Source of the DNA: an uncultured Eubacteriales bacterium
GTDB taxonomy: Bacteria > Bacillota > Clostridia > Oscillospirales > Oscillospiraceae
Reading direction: 5' to 3'
Assembly: GCA_902475435.1 (NCBI GenBank)
Contig: CABRZL010000013.1
Coordinates: 1 to 40,240 of the forward strand
Length of the DNA stretch: 40,240 nt
Positions within the stretch are counted from its first letter, which is position 1. Every line of letters begins with the position of its first letter. Positions 24,216-33,729 of the stretch are shown here, one piece after another. A model generated the notes under the pieces. It did no database searches and was not told the DNA's origin. It was given only the letters and a program-made list of their open reading frames with translations. Position numbers and translations under genes: made by a program.

Positions 24216-24896
24216 ATGAAAATATATATTGTAGAAGACGATGTTGAGATTCGAGAACTGGAACAATATGCCTTAGAAAGCAGTGGTTTTCAGGTAGAAG
24301 GATTCGGCAGTGCCGCTCCTTTTTATGCAGCGCTGAGTAAATCCGTTCCGGATCTTGTGCTGCTTGATATCATGCTCCCTGGCGAAGACGGTCTGACAAT
24401 TTTACGCCGACTGCGTACTCAAGCAGAAACAAGGGATACTCCTGTTATTTTGGTTACAGCAAAAAGTTCCGAATTAGATACTGTTCGCGGTTTGGATTTG
24501 GGCGCTGACGACTACTTGGCAAAGCCGTTTGGAATTATGGAACTGATCAGCCGGGTCAAAGCCCGGCTCCGCAGTGCACCTACCGCACGTCCGCCAGTTC
24601 AATATCAATATGCCGGGATCACGCTTTCTGAAGAAAAGCACCAGGTTACAGTTGACAACGTTCCCGTAGACCTTACATATAAGGAGTTTGAACTTCTGAA
24701 GCTGTTGCTCTCCGCCCCCGGTACGGCCTTTACCCGGGATGTCATTATGGAGCGCATCTGGGGCTACAATTATGAACTCTCCAGCCGCACCCTGGACATG
24801 CACGTCAAAACATTACGGCAAAAATTGGGTCCCAAGGGTTCTATGATACAAACCATCCGCAATGTAGGATTTAAATTGGAGCGGCCGGAGGTGTAG
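24216..24896 (+). CDS. phoP: OmpR/PhoB-family response regulator, probable PhoP
   Basis: A 226-residue DNA-binding response regulator. The receiver domain (1-118) has the acidic pocket E7-D8-D9, phospho-acceptor D51 in VLLDIMLPGEDG, T81 and K103 (KPF). The C-terminal winged helix (about 130-225) includes VDLTYKEFELLKLLLSAPG and SSRTLDMHVKTLRQKLG. The kinase gene follows after one base, and a phosphate transporter comes next. Pho-box-like repeats precede both this gene and the transporter, so PhoP of the phosphate-starvation system is the best call. SD GAGGTG precedes the ATG. Confidence 0.85.
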   Translation: MKIYIVEDDVEIRELEQYALESSGFQVEGFGSAAPFYAALSKSVPDLVLLDIMLPGEDGLTILRRLRTQAETRDTPVILVTAKSSELDTVRGLDLGADDYLAKPFGIMELISRVKARLRSAPTARPPVQYQYAGITLSEEKHQVTVDNVPVDLTYKEFELLKLLLSAPGTAFTRDVIMERIWGYNYELSSRTLDMHVKTLRQKLGPKGSMIQTIRNVGFKLERPEV

Positions 24897-24897
24897 C

Positions 24898-26208
24898 ATG
24901 GAAGAAAAAATCACACTGAATTTGTTCTACATGGGCCTGCTCTCTGCTATACTGGCCGTCATATGTTCCGGATTTGCATTCTATAACGCCTATCAACAAC
25001 AAGTCCAGGAGGATCTAAGCCACCAAGGACAACTGATTGCCACAGCCTATGAAACACTGGATAACGCCTCAGATCTGTCACGTTTCTCCAATTCAGGGCT
25101 CCGCATAACTCTGATACAATCTGATGGCAGCGTATTGTATGAAAGCGCCACAGAAACGGATACGATGGACAACCACTTAGACCGTCCCGAAGTTCGCGAG
25201 GCTTTAGCCAGCGGTTCCGGTAGCGATAAACGCACCTCTGATACACTTGGCTCTGAAGATTATTATTTTGCCATTTTACTGTCTGATGGGAATATTTTGC
25301 GTGTTAGTCAAGCCGTCAGCAACATATATCAAATCTATGGCCAAGCGGTCCCTTACCTTGTGTTGGCTATTTGCGTACTGATGGTACTGGCCGTAGCCTT
25401 TGCAGTCTTGCTGACCCGGCGGCTTCTAATTCCGATCAAACGTTTACCGGATGAATTAGACGATCCAAATCTGGCGGACGACCGCAGTCGGGTTTACCCG
25501 GAACTCCGTCCTTTTGTATTGGAAATTCAAAAACAGCGTCGGGAACGGGACACTATGCGGCAGGAGTTTACTGCCAATGTCTCCCATGAGCTTAAGACGC
25601 CTCTGACCACTATCTCCGGCTATGCAGAGATGATTGAAAGCGGCATGGCTCGCGACGAGGATATCAAACGATTTGCCTCCACCATACATCGAGAGTCTGG
25701 CCGTCTCTTGACACTGATCAGTGATATCATTCGTCTTTCTCAGCTGGACGAAAATGATGCCCCTGCGCCCATGGTACCAGTTGATCTTCGAAACCTGGCC
25801 ACAGAATGTATGGATTCTTTAATCCCTGTGGCAAAGAAAAACGGCATTTCTTTCTCTGTGGAAGGAACCGAATGTACGGTTCATGGCGATAAGGGAGAAC
25901 TGTGGGAATTGATTTACAATTTGATTGATAACGCAATCCGATACAATCGCCCCAATGGTTCTGTCCGAGTAAGTTTGAGTGACCATACAATCTGCGTCTC
26001 TGATACCGGCATTGGCATTCCACCAGAACACCAAGATCGTATCTTCGAACGATTTTATCGTGTGGATAAGAGCCACAGTCGTTCTACCGGAGGTACCGGC
26101 CTAGGTTTATCCATCGTAAAACACGTGGCCGAGCATCATGGCGCAACAATTCACTTGGAAAGCACTGTGGGGGTAGGTACCTCTATCACCGTAGTTTTTC
26201 CATCATAA
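24898..26208 (+). CDS. phoR: membrane sensor histidine kinase, probable PhoR
   Basis: A 436-residue sensor. Membrane helix 1 (about 9-30), an extracytoplasmic sensor of about 120 residues (31-150) with the LIATAYETLDNAS and PEVREALASGS segments common in PhoR-type kinases, then helix 2 (about 150-172). The cytoplasmic half has the phospho-acceptor H230 in NVSHELKTPLT, the N box (YNLIDNAIRYN), G1 DTGIGIP, the F box (RIFERFYRV) and G2 GGTGLGLSIVKH. There is no cytoplasmic PAS domain between helix 2 and the HisKA domain, a shorter build than Bacillus PhoR. It is coupled to the response regulator (GGAGGTG SD within its end, 1-base gap). Confidence 0.88.
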   Translation: MEEKITLNLFYMGLLSAILAVICSGFAFYNAYQQQVQEDLSHQGQLIATAYETLDNASDLSRFSNSGLRITLIQSDGSVLYESATETDTMDNHLDRPEVREALASGSGSDKRTSDTLGSEDYYFAILLSDGNILRVSQAVSNIYQIYGQAVPYLVLAICVLMVLAVAFAVLLTRRLLIPIKRLPDELDDPNLADDRSRVYPELRPFVLEIQKQRRERDTMRQEFTANVSHELKTPLTTISGYAEMIESGMARDEDIKRFASTIHRESGRLLTLISDIIRLSQLDENDAPAPMVPVDLRNLATECMDSLIPVAKKNGISFSVEGTECTVHGDKGELWELIYNLIDNAIRYNRPNGSVRVSLSDHTICVSDTGIGIPPEHQDRIFERFYRVDKSHSRSTGGTGLGLSIVKHVAEHHGATIHLESTVGVGTSITVVFPS

Positions 26209-26215
26209 TCTGTAT

Positions 26216-26275
26216 TTTACTTAAATTTTACACAAATCCATATGCAGACTTTACAATTCTTTGTTAAACTTTACA
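26216..26275 (+). promoter_or_regulatory. Pho-box-like repeats before the phosphate transporter
   Basis: TTTACT (26216-26221) and TTTACA (26227-26232) are 11 bp apart. Two further TTTACA copies lie at 26250-26255 and 26270-26275, with less regular spacing (23 and 20 bp). Four near-identical hexamers in 60 bp, matching those before the regulator gene, mark a likely PhoP-controlled promoter. The -10 is unclear; TACATT (26272-26277) is possible. Confidence 0.65.
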
Positions 26276-26300
26276 TTGTATTGTAAGGAGGAAGCTGCAT

Positions 26301-28061
26301 ATGGATTTATTTTCTATTTTCACGTTATGTGGTGGTCTTGCGTTTTTTCTATTCGGCATGCATATTATGTCATCCAGCCTGGAGAAGATTGCCGGCGGCC
26401 GACTGGAACTAACACTGAAAAAATTAACCTCAAACCCTTTTAAAAGTCTTTTATTGGGGGCCGGTATCACCATTGCCATTCAATCATCCTCAGCCTTAAC
26501 GGTCATGTTGGTTGGCCTGGTCAATTCCGGAATTATGGAATTGCCGCAAACAGTAGGCGTCATCATGGGTTCCAACATTGGTACAACCCTTACAGCCTGG
26601 ATTCTCAGCATGACAGGAATCGAAAGCGAAAGCATCTTTGTTTCCTTGTTAAAACCTGAGAACTTCTCTCCGGTGCTTGCCCTGATCGGCGTCATTATGA
26701 TTATGGTCTGCAAAAGCGACAAGAAGAAGGACACCGGCGCTATCCTCTGCGGCTTTGCTGTATTGATGTACGGCATGAATCTGATGACCGATGCCGTCTC
26801 GCCTTTGGCGGAGATGCCGGAGTTTGAATCTCTACTCACTCGTTTTAACAATCCACTGTTAGGCGTTGTCGTCGGCGCCATATTTACCGGAATCATTCAA
26901 TCCTCTGCTGCTTCTGTCGGAATCCTTCAGGCGTTATCGCTTACCGGCTCCGTAACCTATGGAATGGCGATCCCTATTATTATGGGGCAAAACATAGGCA
27001 CCTGTGTTACCGCACTGCTATCCTCCATTGGCACAAATAAAAACGCCCGTCGAGTAGCTGCCATACATATTAGTTTTAACTTCATTGGCACTGTAATCTG
27101 TTTAACCGTATTTTACGGGCTTAATTTCTTTCTGCACTTCCCCATTGTCAGCCAACCTATTACGCCTGTGGCCATTGCCGGCGTTCATTCTATCTTTAAT
27201 ATTGTAACAACACTTATGCTCCTACCTTTCTCCAGCCAGCTGGTAAAGCTTGCTAATATTTTGGTTCCGGACAAAAAAGGCGGACAAGAAAAAACTGTTT
27301 TCCTGGATGAGCGTATCATGAACGCTCCTATGCTGGCTGTAAATCAGTGCCGGGAGAAAACTGTCGCCATGGCAGAATTGGCAAAGAACGCAATGCAGGA
27401 CGCTATGCGTATTATTACCAATTACGATCAGGCAACCTATGATGCAATAGAAAAGAAAGAGCAAGCGCTGGACAAGTTGGACGACGAACTGGCTACCGCC
27501 CTTGTCAAGCTTTCGGCCAGAGAGCTCCGGGTAGAGGACAGTCACGAAGTTTTTGAACTGCTCCATGCCATTGGCGATTTCGAACGCATCGGAGATCACG
27601 CCACCAACTTGGCGGAAAGCGCTATGAACATTTACGAAAATGGATACAGTTTTTCAGATGCCGCAAAATCAGAGCTTTCCACACTTTTCGCCGCACTCAA
27701 TGAAATCATGAACATCACGGTAGAAGCATTTTCCAAGGATGACACCCAACTTGCAGGGCGTGTCGAGCCGCTGGAAGAAGTCATTGACGATCTAACGGTG
27801 GATATCCGCAATCGGCATATCACCCGACTGCAAAAGGGAGAATGCGCAATCAATATTGGGCTGATCCTTACAGATATTCTCACCAACTGCGAGCGCGTAT
27901 CTGATCATTGCTCCAATGTGGGTGTGTGCATCATTCAAATCAAGGACAGCACCTTTGAAACGCACGACTATCTCTCGGAATTGAAAGCCGACCAAACGCC
28001 CGCTTTTGTTCAGGAATTCTCGCACTTTCAACAGAAATACCGGTTAAGTAATCCGGACTAA
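26301..28061 (+). CDS. Na+/phosphate cotransporter with PhoU-like C-terminal domain
   Basis: A 586-residue secondary phosphate transporter of the NptA/PF02690 type. Two inverted Na/Pi repeats carry the QSSS signatures (QSSSALTV from 61; QSSAASVG from 200), each followed by an NIGT loop (SNIGTTLTA; QNIGTCVTA). About eight to nine membrane helices span residues 5-325. The C-terminal 240 residues are helical and PhoU-like (RELRVEDSHEVFELLHAIGDFERIGDHATNLAE), a fusion common in bacterial members and thought to link uptake to signalling. Strong SD AAGGAGG. Pho-box-like repeats and the adjacent PhoP-PhoR-like pair point to induction by phosphate limitation. Confidence 0.92.
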   Translation: MDLFSIFTLCGGLAFFLFGMHIMSSSLEKIAGGRLELTLKKLTSNPFKSLLLGAGITIAIQSSSALTVMLVGLVNSGIMELPQTVGVIMGSNIGTTLTAWILSMTGIESESIFVSLLKPENFSPVLALIGVIMIMVCKSDKKKDTGAILCGFAVLMYGMNLMTDAVSPLAEMPEFESLLTRFNNPLLGVVVGAIFTGIIQSSAASVGILQALSLTGSVTYGMAIPIIMGQNIGTCVTALLSSIGTNKNARRVAAIHISFNFIGTVICLTVFYGLNFFLHFPIVSQPITPVAIAGVHSIFNIVTTLMLLPFSSQLVKLANILVPDKKGGQEKTVFLDERIMNAPMLAVNQCREKTVAMAELAKNAMQDAMRIITNYDQATYDAIEKKEQALDKLDDELATALVKLSARELRVEDSHEVFELLHAIGDFERIGDHATNLAESAMNIYENGYSFSDAAKSELSTLFAALNEIMNITVEAFSKDDTQLAGRVEPLEEVIDDLTVDIRNRHITRLQKGECAINIGLILTDILTNCERVSDHCSNVGVCIIQIKDSTFETHDYLSELKADQTPAFVQEFSHFQQKYRLSNPD

Positions 28062-28116
28062 ACTCGTTAAAAAGGCTCACAGAGTTTTGCCGCCGCAGCG
28101 GCGAAATAAAGTGAAA

Positions 28117-28161
28117 TATGTTCCGTGGCGGCATGTCCGCCACGGAACATACATTTTGTTC
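28117..28161 (+). terminator. intrinsic terminator after the Na/Pi transporter
   Basis: A perfect 15-bp stem, TATGTTCCGTGGCGG (28117-28131) with its complement (28137-28151), has a 5-nt CATGT loop and is followed by CATTTTGTT. It closes the phosphate module. Confidence 0.85.
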
Positions 28162-28326
28162 TGTGGTATCTTTGGCATTTGGTTTTTCATCAAACCACAA
28201 TTCTTTTATTGGAAAAAGCAGGTGTTTTCTCCGACGGCTCCAATCAGGCATCAAGAAAATATTTGTATTTGTATATGTATGCCCGGAATTTTTCTTTTTT
28301 CACTTTTTTTATGAACCTCATTGTGC

Positions 28327-28332
28327 TATAAT
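28327..28332 (+). promoter_or_regulatory. extended -10 promoter of the secA operon
   Basis: A perfect TATAAT (28327-28332) is preceded by TGC, giving an extended -10 (TGCTATAAT). The -35 region is a T-rich run without a good match. The start would be near 28339, leaving a leader of about 64 nt. Confidence 0.75.
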
Positions 28333-28402
28333 AAGGTAATTAAGATGGGATAGTTTTGTTTCCTATCACAATGAGAATTCGTATGGAAAGGATCTTTGAC
28401 AT

Positions 28403-31183
28403 ATGAGCTTTTTTTCCAACACTATGTCCAAGCTCTTTGGCACGCACTCCCAGAGGGAGGTCAAAGCCATTACCCCCATTGTGGATAAAATTGAAGCCAT
28501 GGGTGACACCTATAAGCAGATGTCAGATGAAACGCTTAAGAACCAGACTACTCTGCTAAAAGACAGGCTGCAGAAGGGTGAAACCCTAGACGATGTTCTT
28601 CCGGAGGCCTTTGCTGCTGTTCGCGAGGCAGCGGACCGGGTTCTGGGTATGCGGCCTTACCGGGTTCAGCTCATTGGCGGTATCATCCTGCATCAAGGAC
28701 GTATCGCCGAAATGAAAACCGGTGAAGGCAAAACGTTAGTGGAAATTCTGCCCGCTTACCTGAATGCTCTCACTGGAAACGGTGTTCACATTGTCACTGT
28801 CAACGACTATTTAGCCAAACGTGACTCCGAATGGATGGGAAAAGTTTTTCGATACATGGGGCTCACAGTTGGCCTGATTATTCATGGTCTCAATAATCAG
28901 CAGCGTCGAGATGCCTATGCCGCCGACATCACCTATGGAACCAACAACGAAATGGGCTTCGATTACCTTCGAGACAACATGGCAACTTATAAAACGGAGA
29001 TGGTCCAACGCGGTCACAACTTTGCCATTGTGGACGAGGTAGACTCAATTCTTATTGACGAAGCTCGCACACCTCTGATCATCTCTGGAAAAGGCGAGGC
29101 TTCCTCTGCACTGTACACCCAGGCCGACTCCTTGGTAGCTCGCATGAAAAAAATAGTTTTTGCCGATACCGATGATAAAGAATCTCAGGATGATCTGGAC
29201 TGCGATTACATTGTCAACGAAAAAGATCGGGTTGCTACACTTACCGCCTCTGGTATCAAAAAAGTGGAGGAGTTTTTTGGAATTGAAAACCTTTCTGATC
29301 CGGAAAATGCCACAATTTCTCACCATGTAAACCAGGCTCTTAAAGCCCGCGGTGTCATGAAGCGGGATATTGATTATGTGGTAAAAGATGGTCAAGTCAT
29401 CATTGTTGACGAATTTACTGGACGATTGATGTATGGTCGTCGTTACTCAGAGGGCCTTCATCAGGCTATCGAGGCCAAAGAAGGCGTTGACGTCGCCAAT
29501 GAGTCCAAAACGCTGGCCACCATTACCTTCCAAAACTACTTCCGTCTATATACCAAGCTGTCCGGTATGACTGGTACTGCCCTGACAGAAGAAGACGAAT
29601 TTATGCAGATTTATAAGCTGGACGTGATAGAGATTCCTACCAATAAACCTGTCATTCGAGTGGATCACCCCGATGTGGTCTATAAAACGGAGGCAGGTAA
29701 ATTCCGGGCTGTAATTGCACAGATTAAAGCCGCCCATGAAAAGGGCCAACCCGTTCTGGTGGGCACGATTTCTATTGAAAAATCAGAGGTACTCTCCAAG
29801 CTTCTCAAAAAAGAAGGCATTCCTCACAATGTCTTAAATGCAAAACACCACGAGAAAGAAGCGGAAATTGTCGCACAAGCCGGCAAACTTGGCGCTGTGA
29901 CCATCGCCACGAACATGGCAGGTCGTGGTACCGATATTATGTTAGGCGGCAACCCGGAATTTTTGGCTAAAAACGATCTTCGTAAGCAGGGAATGGATGA
30001 GGAACTGATTGCAGAATCCAATTCCTATGCCGACACTGACAACGAAGAAATTCTCGCCGCCCGGGCCGCTTATTCTGAACTATACAAGAAATACCATGCC
30101 GTCACCTCTCAGGAGGCAGAAAAGGTCCGCGCGGCCGGCGGCCTGTTTGTAATTGGTACAGAACGCCACGAATCCCGCCGCATTGACAATCAGTTGCGCG
30201 GCCGGGCCGGCCGCCAGGGCGATCCTGGCGAGACCCGTTTCTATATCAGTCTGGAAGACGATCTCATGCGTCTGTTCGGCTCCGAGCGTATCTCCGCTAT
30301 GATGGACCGCATGGGCCTGGATGAGGATACCCCCATTGATCAGAAGATTCTTTCCGGCGCCATTGAAAACGCCCAGAAGAAAAAGGAAGGCCTCAATTTC
30401 CAAACCAGAAAGAACGTTCTGGAATACGACGACGTCATGAACACCCAACGGAAGGTTATCTATGAGCAGCGTCAAAAGGTGCTGGATGGCGAAGATCTCC
30501 AGACCTATCTTCGCAACATGCGGCGGACAGTGCTCTCCTCAGAGATTCACGCTGTCATGGGTGAAAAAGGCTATTTGGAAAACCGGGAAGAACTGCAGGA
30601 AATTCTTAAAAACATGGAAGGGCTGTACTTCCCCAAAGGCGCCTACAATCCTTCTGATGCAGAGCTGTCCTCCATCACCGCTGAAAGCCTGCTGGATACC
30701 GTTATGGATCTCAGCGATAAGGTTTACGCCGCCAAAGAGGCCGCTTATGGCGCGCCTTTGATGCGGGAGGCCGAACGGGTTATCACACTCCGCGTGGTGG
30801 ATGAATACTGGATGGATCAGATAGACGCCATGCAGGATCTGCGGCAGGGTATTGTCCTCCGAGCCTACGGGCAGAATGATCCCGTGGTGGAATACAAGCG
30901 TGAAGGGTATGCCATGTTTGAGGAGATGATCCGTGCTATCCAGGAAGAAACCACCCGGCGTATGTTCTTATTCCGCATTCAAAAGAACGAACCTTTGAAA
31001 CGTGAAAAAGTTGCAAAAGTCACCGCCGCAGGCGCCGGAACTGACAAATCCGTCAAAAAGGCTCCCTTAAAAAAGAAAGTCAAAGTAGGCCGCAACGATC
31101 CCTGTCCCTGCGGTTCCGGAAAAAAATATAAAAACTGCTGTCTGGACAAGGATATGGCCGCAGGAAAAAACATTCAGTCCTGA
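28403..31183 (+). CDS. secA: preprotein translocase ATPase SecA
   Basis: SecA drives unfolded preproteins through SecYEG. The 926-residue protein has Walker A KTGEGKTL (105-112), the DEVDSILIDEARTPLIISG segment (Walker B of NBD1), the preprotein-crosslinking domain, NBD2 motifs (TNMAGRGTDIMLGGNP; GRAGRQGDPG) and helical scaffold/wing domains. A C-terminal zinc-binding, SecB-type tail carries C901-x-C903...C912-C913 (CPCGSGKKYKNCC). Start ATG 28403 follows AAAGGA; a second ATG seven codons later is possible. It is the first gene of a six-gene plus-strand run, with 9 bases to pgeF. Confidence 0.98.
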   Translation: MSFFSNTMSKLFGTHSQREVKAITPIVDKIEAMGDTYKQMSDETLKNQTTLLKDRLQKGETLDDVLPEAFAAVREAADRVLGMRPYRVQLIGGIILHQGRIAEMKTGEGKTLVEILPAYLNALTGNGVHIVTVNDYLAKRDSEWMGKVFRYMGLTVGLIIHGLNNQQRRDAYAADITYGTNNEMGFDYLRDNMATYKTEMVQRGHNFAIVDEVDSILIDEARTPLIISGKGEASSALYTQADSLVARMKKIVFADTDDKESQDDLDCDYIVNEKDRVATLTASGIKKVEEFFGIENLSDPENATISHHVNQALKARGVMKRDIDYVVKDGQVIIVDEFTGRLMYGRRYSEGLHQAIEAKEGVDVANESKTLATITFQNYFRLYTKLSGMTGTALTEEDEFMQIYKLDVIEIPTNKPVIRVDHPDVVYKTEAGKFRAVIAQIKAAHEKGQPVLVGTISIEKSEVLSKLLKKEGIPHNVLNAKHHEKEAEIVAQAGKLGAVTIATNMAGRGTDIMLGGNPEFLAKNDLRKQGMDEELIAESNSYADTDNEEILAARAAYSELYKKYHAVTSQEAEKVRAAGGLFVIGTERHESRRIDNQLRGRAGRQGDPGETRFYISLEDDLMRLFGSERISAMMDRMGLDEDTPIDQKILSGAIENAQKKKEGLNFQTRKNVLEYDDVMNTQRKVIYEQRQKVLDGEDLQTYLRNMRRTVLSSEIHAVMGEKGYLENREELQEILKNMEGLYFPKGAYNPSDAELSSITAESLLDTVMDLSDKVYAAKEAAYGAPLMREAERVITLRVVDEYWMDQIDAMQDLRQGIVLRAYGQNDPVVEYKREGYAMFEEMIRAIQEETTRRMFLFRIQKNEPLKREKVAKVTAAGAGTDKSVKKAPLKKKVKVGRNDPCPCGSGKKYKNCCLDKDMAAGKNIQS

Positions 31184-31192
31184 GGAGGATTC

Positions 31193-31999
31193 ATGAGCTT
31201 TTACGAATTAAAACAAGATGCACTTCTTTGTTATCAGAGTGACCAACTCCAGAGCGCCCATGGTTTTACCACACGTTTGGGCGGCGTCTCCACTGGTTAT
31301 CTTGCCTCTATGAATCTGGGCGCCCGTCGCGGAGATACGCCGGAAAATGTTCAAACAAACTATACAATTTTGGGAACCGCCATTGGTTTTGACCCCCACA
31401 AGGTGGTCTGTGCCGTGCAGGTCCATCGCGATGATGTCCGCTTGGTAACTGCTCAGGACTGGGGAAAGGGCCTCTACTCCCACACGGACTATGAAGCCGA
31501 TGCACTGATCACGGATGTTCCCGGAACCGCACTCTTTGTATACTCCGCCGATTGTGGAACCATTTTACTGGAAGATCGTGCATCTGGTGCGGTCGGCGCC
31601 TGTCACGCTGGCTGGCGCGGAACTGCTTTGGGCATTGCAGAAAAAGCTGCACGCGCCATGATGAATCAGTTCGGAGGCAAACCGGAAAATCTTTACGCCG
31701 CTTTGGGTCCATGCATTGGTCGCTGCTGCTTTGAAACAGATCGTGACGTAGCAGACGCCATGCAACAAGCTCTCGGTTCAGAAGCCGATGCCGCCATTTC
31801 CTGGGACGGGCAAAAATATCATGTGGATTTGAAACATCTCAATACACTATTTCTCAGACGGGCCGGAATTCCGGAAGATCACATCGACGTAAGCCCACTG
31901 TGCACTGCCTGTGATACAGACACCTTCTGGTCGCACCGACGTCATGGGGATCAGCGCGGCTCTTTGGGTGCGGTCATTGTTGCCGGAGGTCGTCTATGA
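31193..31999 (+). CDS. pgeF: peptidoglycan editing factor PgeF (YfiH/DUF152)
   Basis: This family was once called multicopper polyphenol oxidase. PgeF hydrolyses misincorporated L-Ser from UDP-MurNAc-Ser precursors, and relatives act on purine nucleosides. The metal-site residues are present in order: H78 (QVHRDDV), C121 (YSADCGT) and H138 (GACHAGWRG), plus PCIGRCCFE and the C-terminal SHRRHGDQRGSLGA. Length 268 is normal. SD GAGGAGG overlaps the secA stop. The stop overlaps the next gene's ATG (ATGA). Which activity (wall editing or nucleoside hydrolysis) applies cannot be read from sequence; the purine gene downstream makes the second worth noting. Confidence 0.93.
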   Translation: MSFYELKQDALLCYQSDQLQSAHGFTTRLGGVSTGYLASMNLGARRGDTPENVQTNYTILGTAIGFDPHKVVCAVQVHRDDVRLVTAQDWGKGLYSHTDYEADALITDVPGTALFVYSADCGTILLEDRASGAVGACHAGWRGTALGIAEKAARAMMNQFGGKPENLYAALGPCIGRCCFETDRDVADAMQQALGSEADAAISWDGQKYHVDLKHLNTLFLRRAGIPEDHIDVSPLCTACDTDTFWSHRRHGDQRGSLGAVIVAGGRL

Positions 32000-33702
32000 G
32001 CCGCCGTATGAGCCTGCTACTGGTTTTGGCTCTTTTGGTAGGAACGTTCGCTGGCTGTGGGGAGAAAAGCGGCTCCGTTCCACAAAGTAGTGCTTCTTTT
32101 GGTATTGAGTCAGAGATTGTTTCTCCCTCTCCGGACGTTGTCCCGGGCTCCTCTGCTTCAGAAGGTCCCACAACAGGCTCTTTCTCTATGCCTTATAATG
32201 ATTCTTATGGATGGGATCCCTATGCTTGTACTGGGATGGAAAACCGTGCTGTCATGCAGCTGATTTATGAAGGCCTGTTCAATATGAACAATGAATTCGA
32301 TCCGGAGCCCTGGCTATGCAAAAGTTATACCGTCTCTGACGACGGCCTCGTCTATACGTTAGATCTTGTAGACGCTACATTTTCCAACGGTAAAACACTA
32401 AACGCTGATGATGTAGTCTATTCCATGGAACAAGCGGCTATGTCAGAATTATTTTCCGACCGATTCGACGATATCTCCAGTTATTATGCCTCCGGGCTCA
32501 CCACTGTGACTGTGGAACTGTCTGAAGCAAATGATCGCCTGCCCTGCCTGTTAAACTTCCCCATTATCCCTGCCGCCAGCAGTACCAACTCCCCAGTTGG
32601 CACCGGACCTTTCGTCCGCTCAGGGGATATTCTGACACTAAATACACAGTGGTGGCAGGGTGCAGACACATTGAATTTCCAAACTGTGACACTCTACTCC
32701 AGTGCTTCCGCCGAAGATACTCGGGATAATTTTGAAATCGACAACATCCACTTTGTTTACAATGATCCCAGTTCCTCTACTGCCGCCACATTTCACTGTG
32801 ACTATGAGCTTTGGAACAGCCGTGGAACTGTGATGCAGTATATTGGATTCAATTTCAACTATGGAATTTTTCAAGATAAAGAGGTGCGTGCTGCTATTAC
32901 CCATGCCATCGACCGGGTCAGCATTGCAGAATCCGTTTATCGAAACTTTGCGGATGCCGCCTCTCTCCCAGTTGCTCCTTCCAGCAGTATGTACAACGAA
33001 GAACTGGCTCAAGAATTTTCCTTTACCTCAACGAAGGCCGCTATGGAAGAGCTGCTAGACACTGCTTCCTTTTATCTACCTGAGAATTTCACTTCTCCAA
33101 GTGCATCCCCCAACCCCAACGCCGCTTCTGAGGAGGAAGATTCTACGCTGGAATCGACAGCTGCAGATGATGCAACAGATAATACTGAGGCCGACGAAGA
33201 AGATGATACCGAGGCCGATGAGGAAGATACAACTACCTATAACAATATTACCATGCTGGTCATGGAGGGAAACCTCAATCGGGAAGCCGCAGCAAAACAA
33301 GTGGCCCAGAATCTCACAGACGTTGGTTTCACTGTTACCCTAAAATCCTACGCCGGGGATGAATTTTACTATAATCTTAATACCGGTGAATGGGATATCT
33401 ATTATGGTGAAGTCGTGTTGCAGCCGGACTTTGACCTTCGGCCCCTGCTTTCGGCCGGAGGCAGTCTTAATTACGGTGGACTAACCGGTTCAGAAGAATT
33501 CCATTCTTTGATGGCAAGTGCTAGAGAGAACAGCGGAAATCGCTATGATCTCTATGAATACATCATGGAACAGGGCTATTTGTGCCCAGTATTGTTCATC
33601 AACAATGCGGTGTTTACCACACGCGGTGTATTTACGGGTCTAAATCCTTCGCCGGATTTCCTGTTCTATCAAATATCCGATATCCACGTCAATCAGAATT
33701 AA
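31996..33702 (+). CDS. family 5 extracellular solute-binding lipoprotein with acidic insert
   Basis: A 568-residue lipoprotein related to peptide/nickel ABC binding proteins (SBP_bac_5). A signal peptide with lipobox (about 5-21, LLLVLALLVGTFAGC, lipid on C21) anchors it to the outer face of the membrane. Family features include YEGLFNMNNEFDPEPWLCKSY, YTLDLVDATFSNGKTLNADDVVYS, VRAAITHAIDR and the late WDIYYGEV segment. An unusual acidic low-complexity insert (about 366-416) contains two 8-residue repeats, DNTEADEE and DDTEADEE. No permease or ATPase genes adjoin it, so it is an orphan binding protein. It overlaps pgeF by four bases and lies 27 bases before purL. Its ligand is unknown. Confidence 0.85.
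   Translation: MSRRMSLLLVLALLVGTFAGCGEKSGSVPQSSASFGIESEIVSPSPDVVPGSSASEGPTTGSFSMPYNDSYGWDPYACTGMENRAVMQLIYEGLFNMNNEFDPEPWLCKSYTVSDDGLVYTLDLVDATFSNGKTLNADDVVYSMEQAAMSELFSDRFDDISSYYASGLTTVTVELSEANDRLPCLLNFPIIPAASSTNSPVGTGPFVRSGDILTLNTQWWQGADTLNFQTVTLYSSASAEDTRDNFEIDNIHFVYNDPSSSTAATFHCDYELWNSRGTVMQYIGFNFNYGIFQDKEVRAAITHAIDRVSIAESVYRNFADAASLPVAPSSSMYNEELAQEFSFTSTKAAMEELLDTASFYLPENFTSPSASPNPNAASEEEDSTLESTAADDATDNTEADEEDDTEADEEDTTTYNNITMLVMEGNLNREAAAKQVAQNLTDVGFTVTLKSYAGDEFYYNLNTGEWDIYYGEVVLQPDFDLRPLLSAGGSLNYGGLTGSEEFHSLMASARENSGNRYDLYEYIMEQGYLCPVLFINNAVFTTRGVFTGLNPSPDFLFYQISDIHVNQN
33178..33225 (+). repeat. two-copy 24-bp in-frame tandem repeat
   Basis: Two adjacent 24-bp units (33178-33201 and 33202-33225) encode DNTEADEE and DDTEADEE in the lipoprotein's acidic insert. 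They differ at a few mostly silent positions, so the duplication is not fresh. Confidence 0.75.
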
Positions 33703-33729
33703 AAAGGACGATAAATGGAGGTATATCCA

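Larger units (their letters stand above)
28062..28402 (+). other. intergenic region between the Na/Pi transporter and secA
   Basis: These 341 bases hold a GC-rich hairpin without a T tract (around GCCGC-CGCA-GCGGC, about 28086-28108), the strong terminator at 28117-28151, an AT-rich stretch with no clear signal (28160-28310), and the secA promoter and leader. Short open frames here start inside the hairpins or lack ribosome-binding sites, so none is called. Confidence 0.6.

Noticed and set aside
28087..28339. Short plus-strand frames between the Na/Pi transporter and secA
   Set aside because: They begin inside hairpins, run through a terminator and the secA promoter, and lack Shine-Dalgarno sites.
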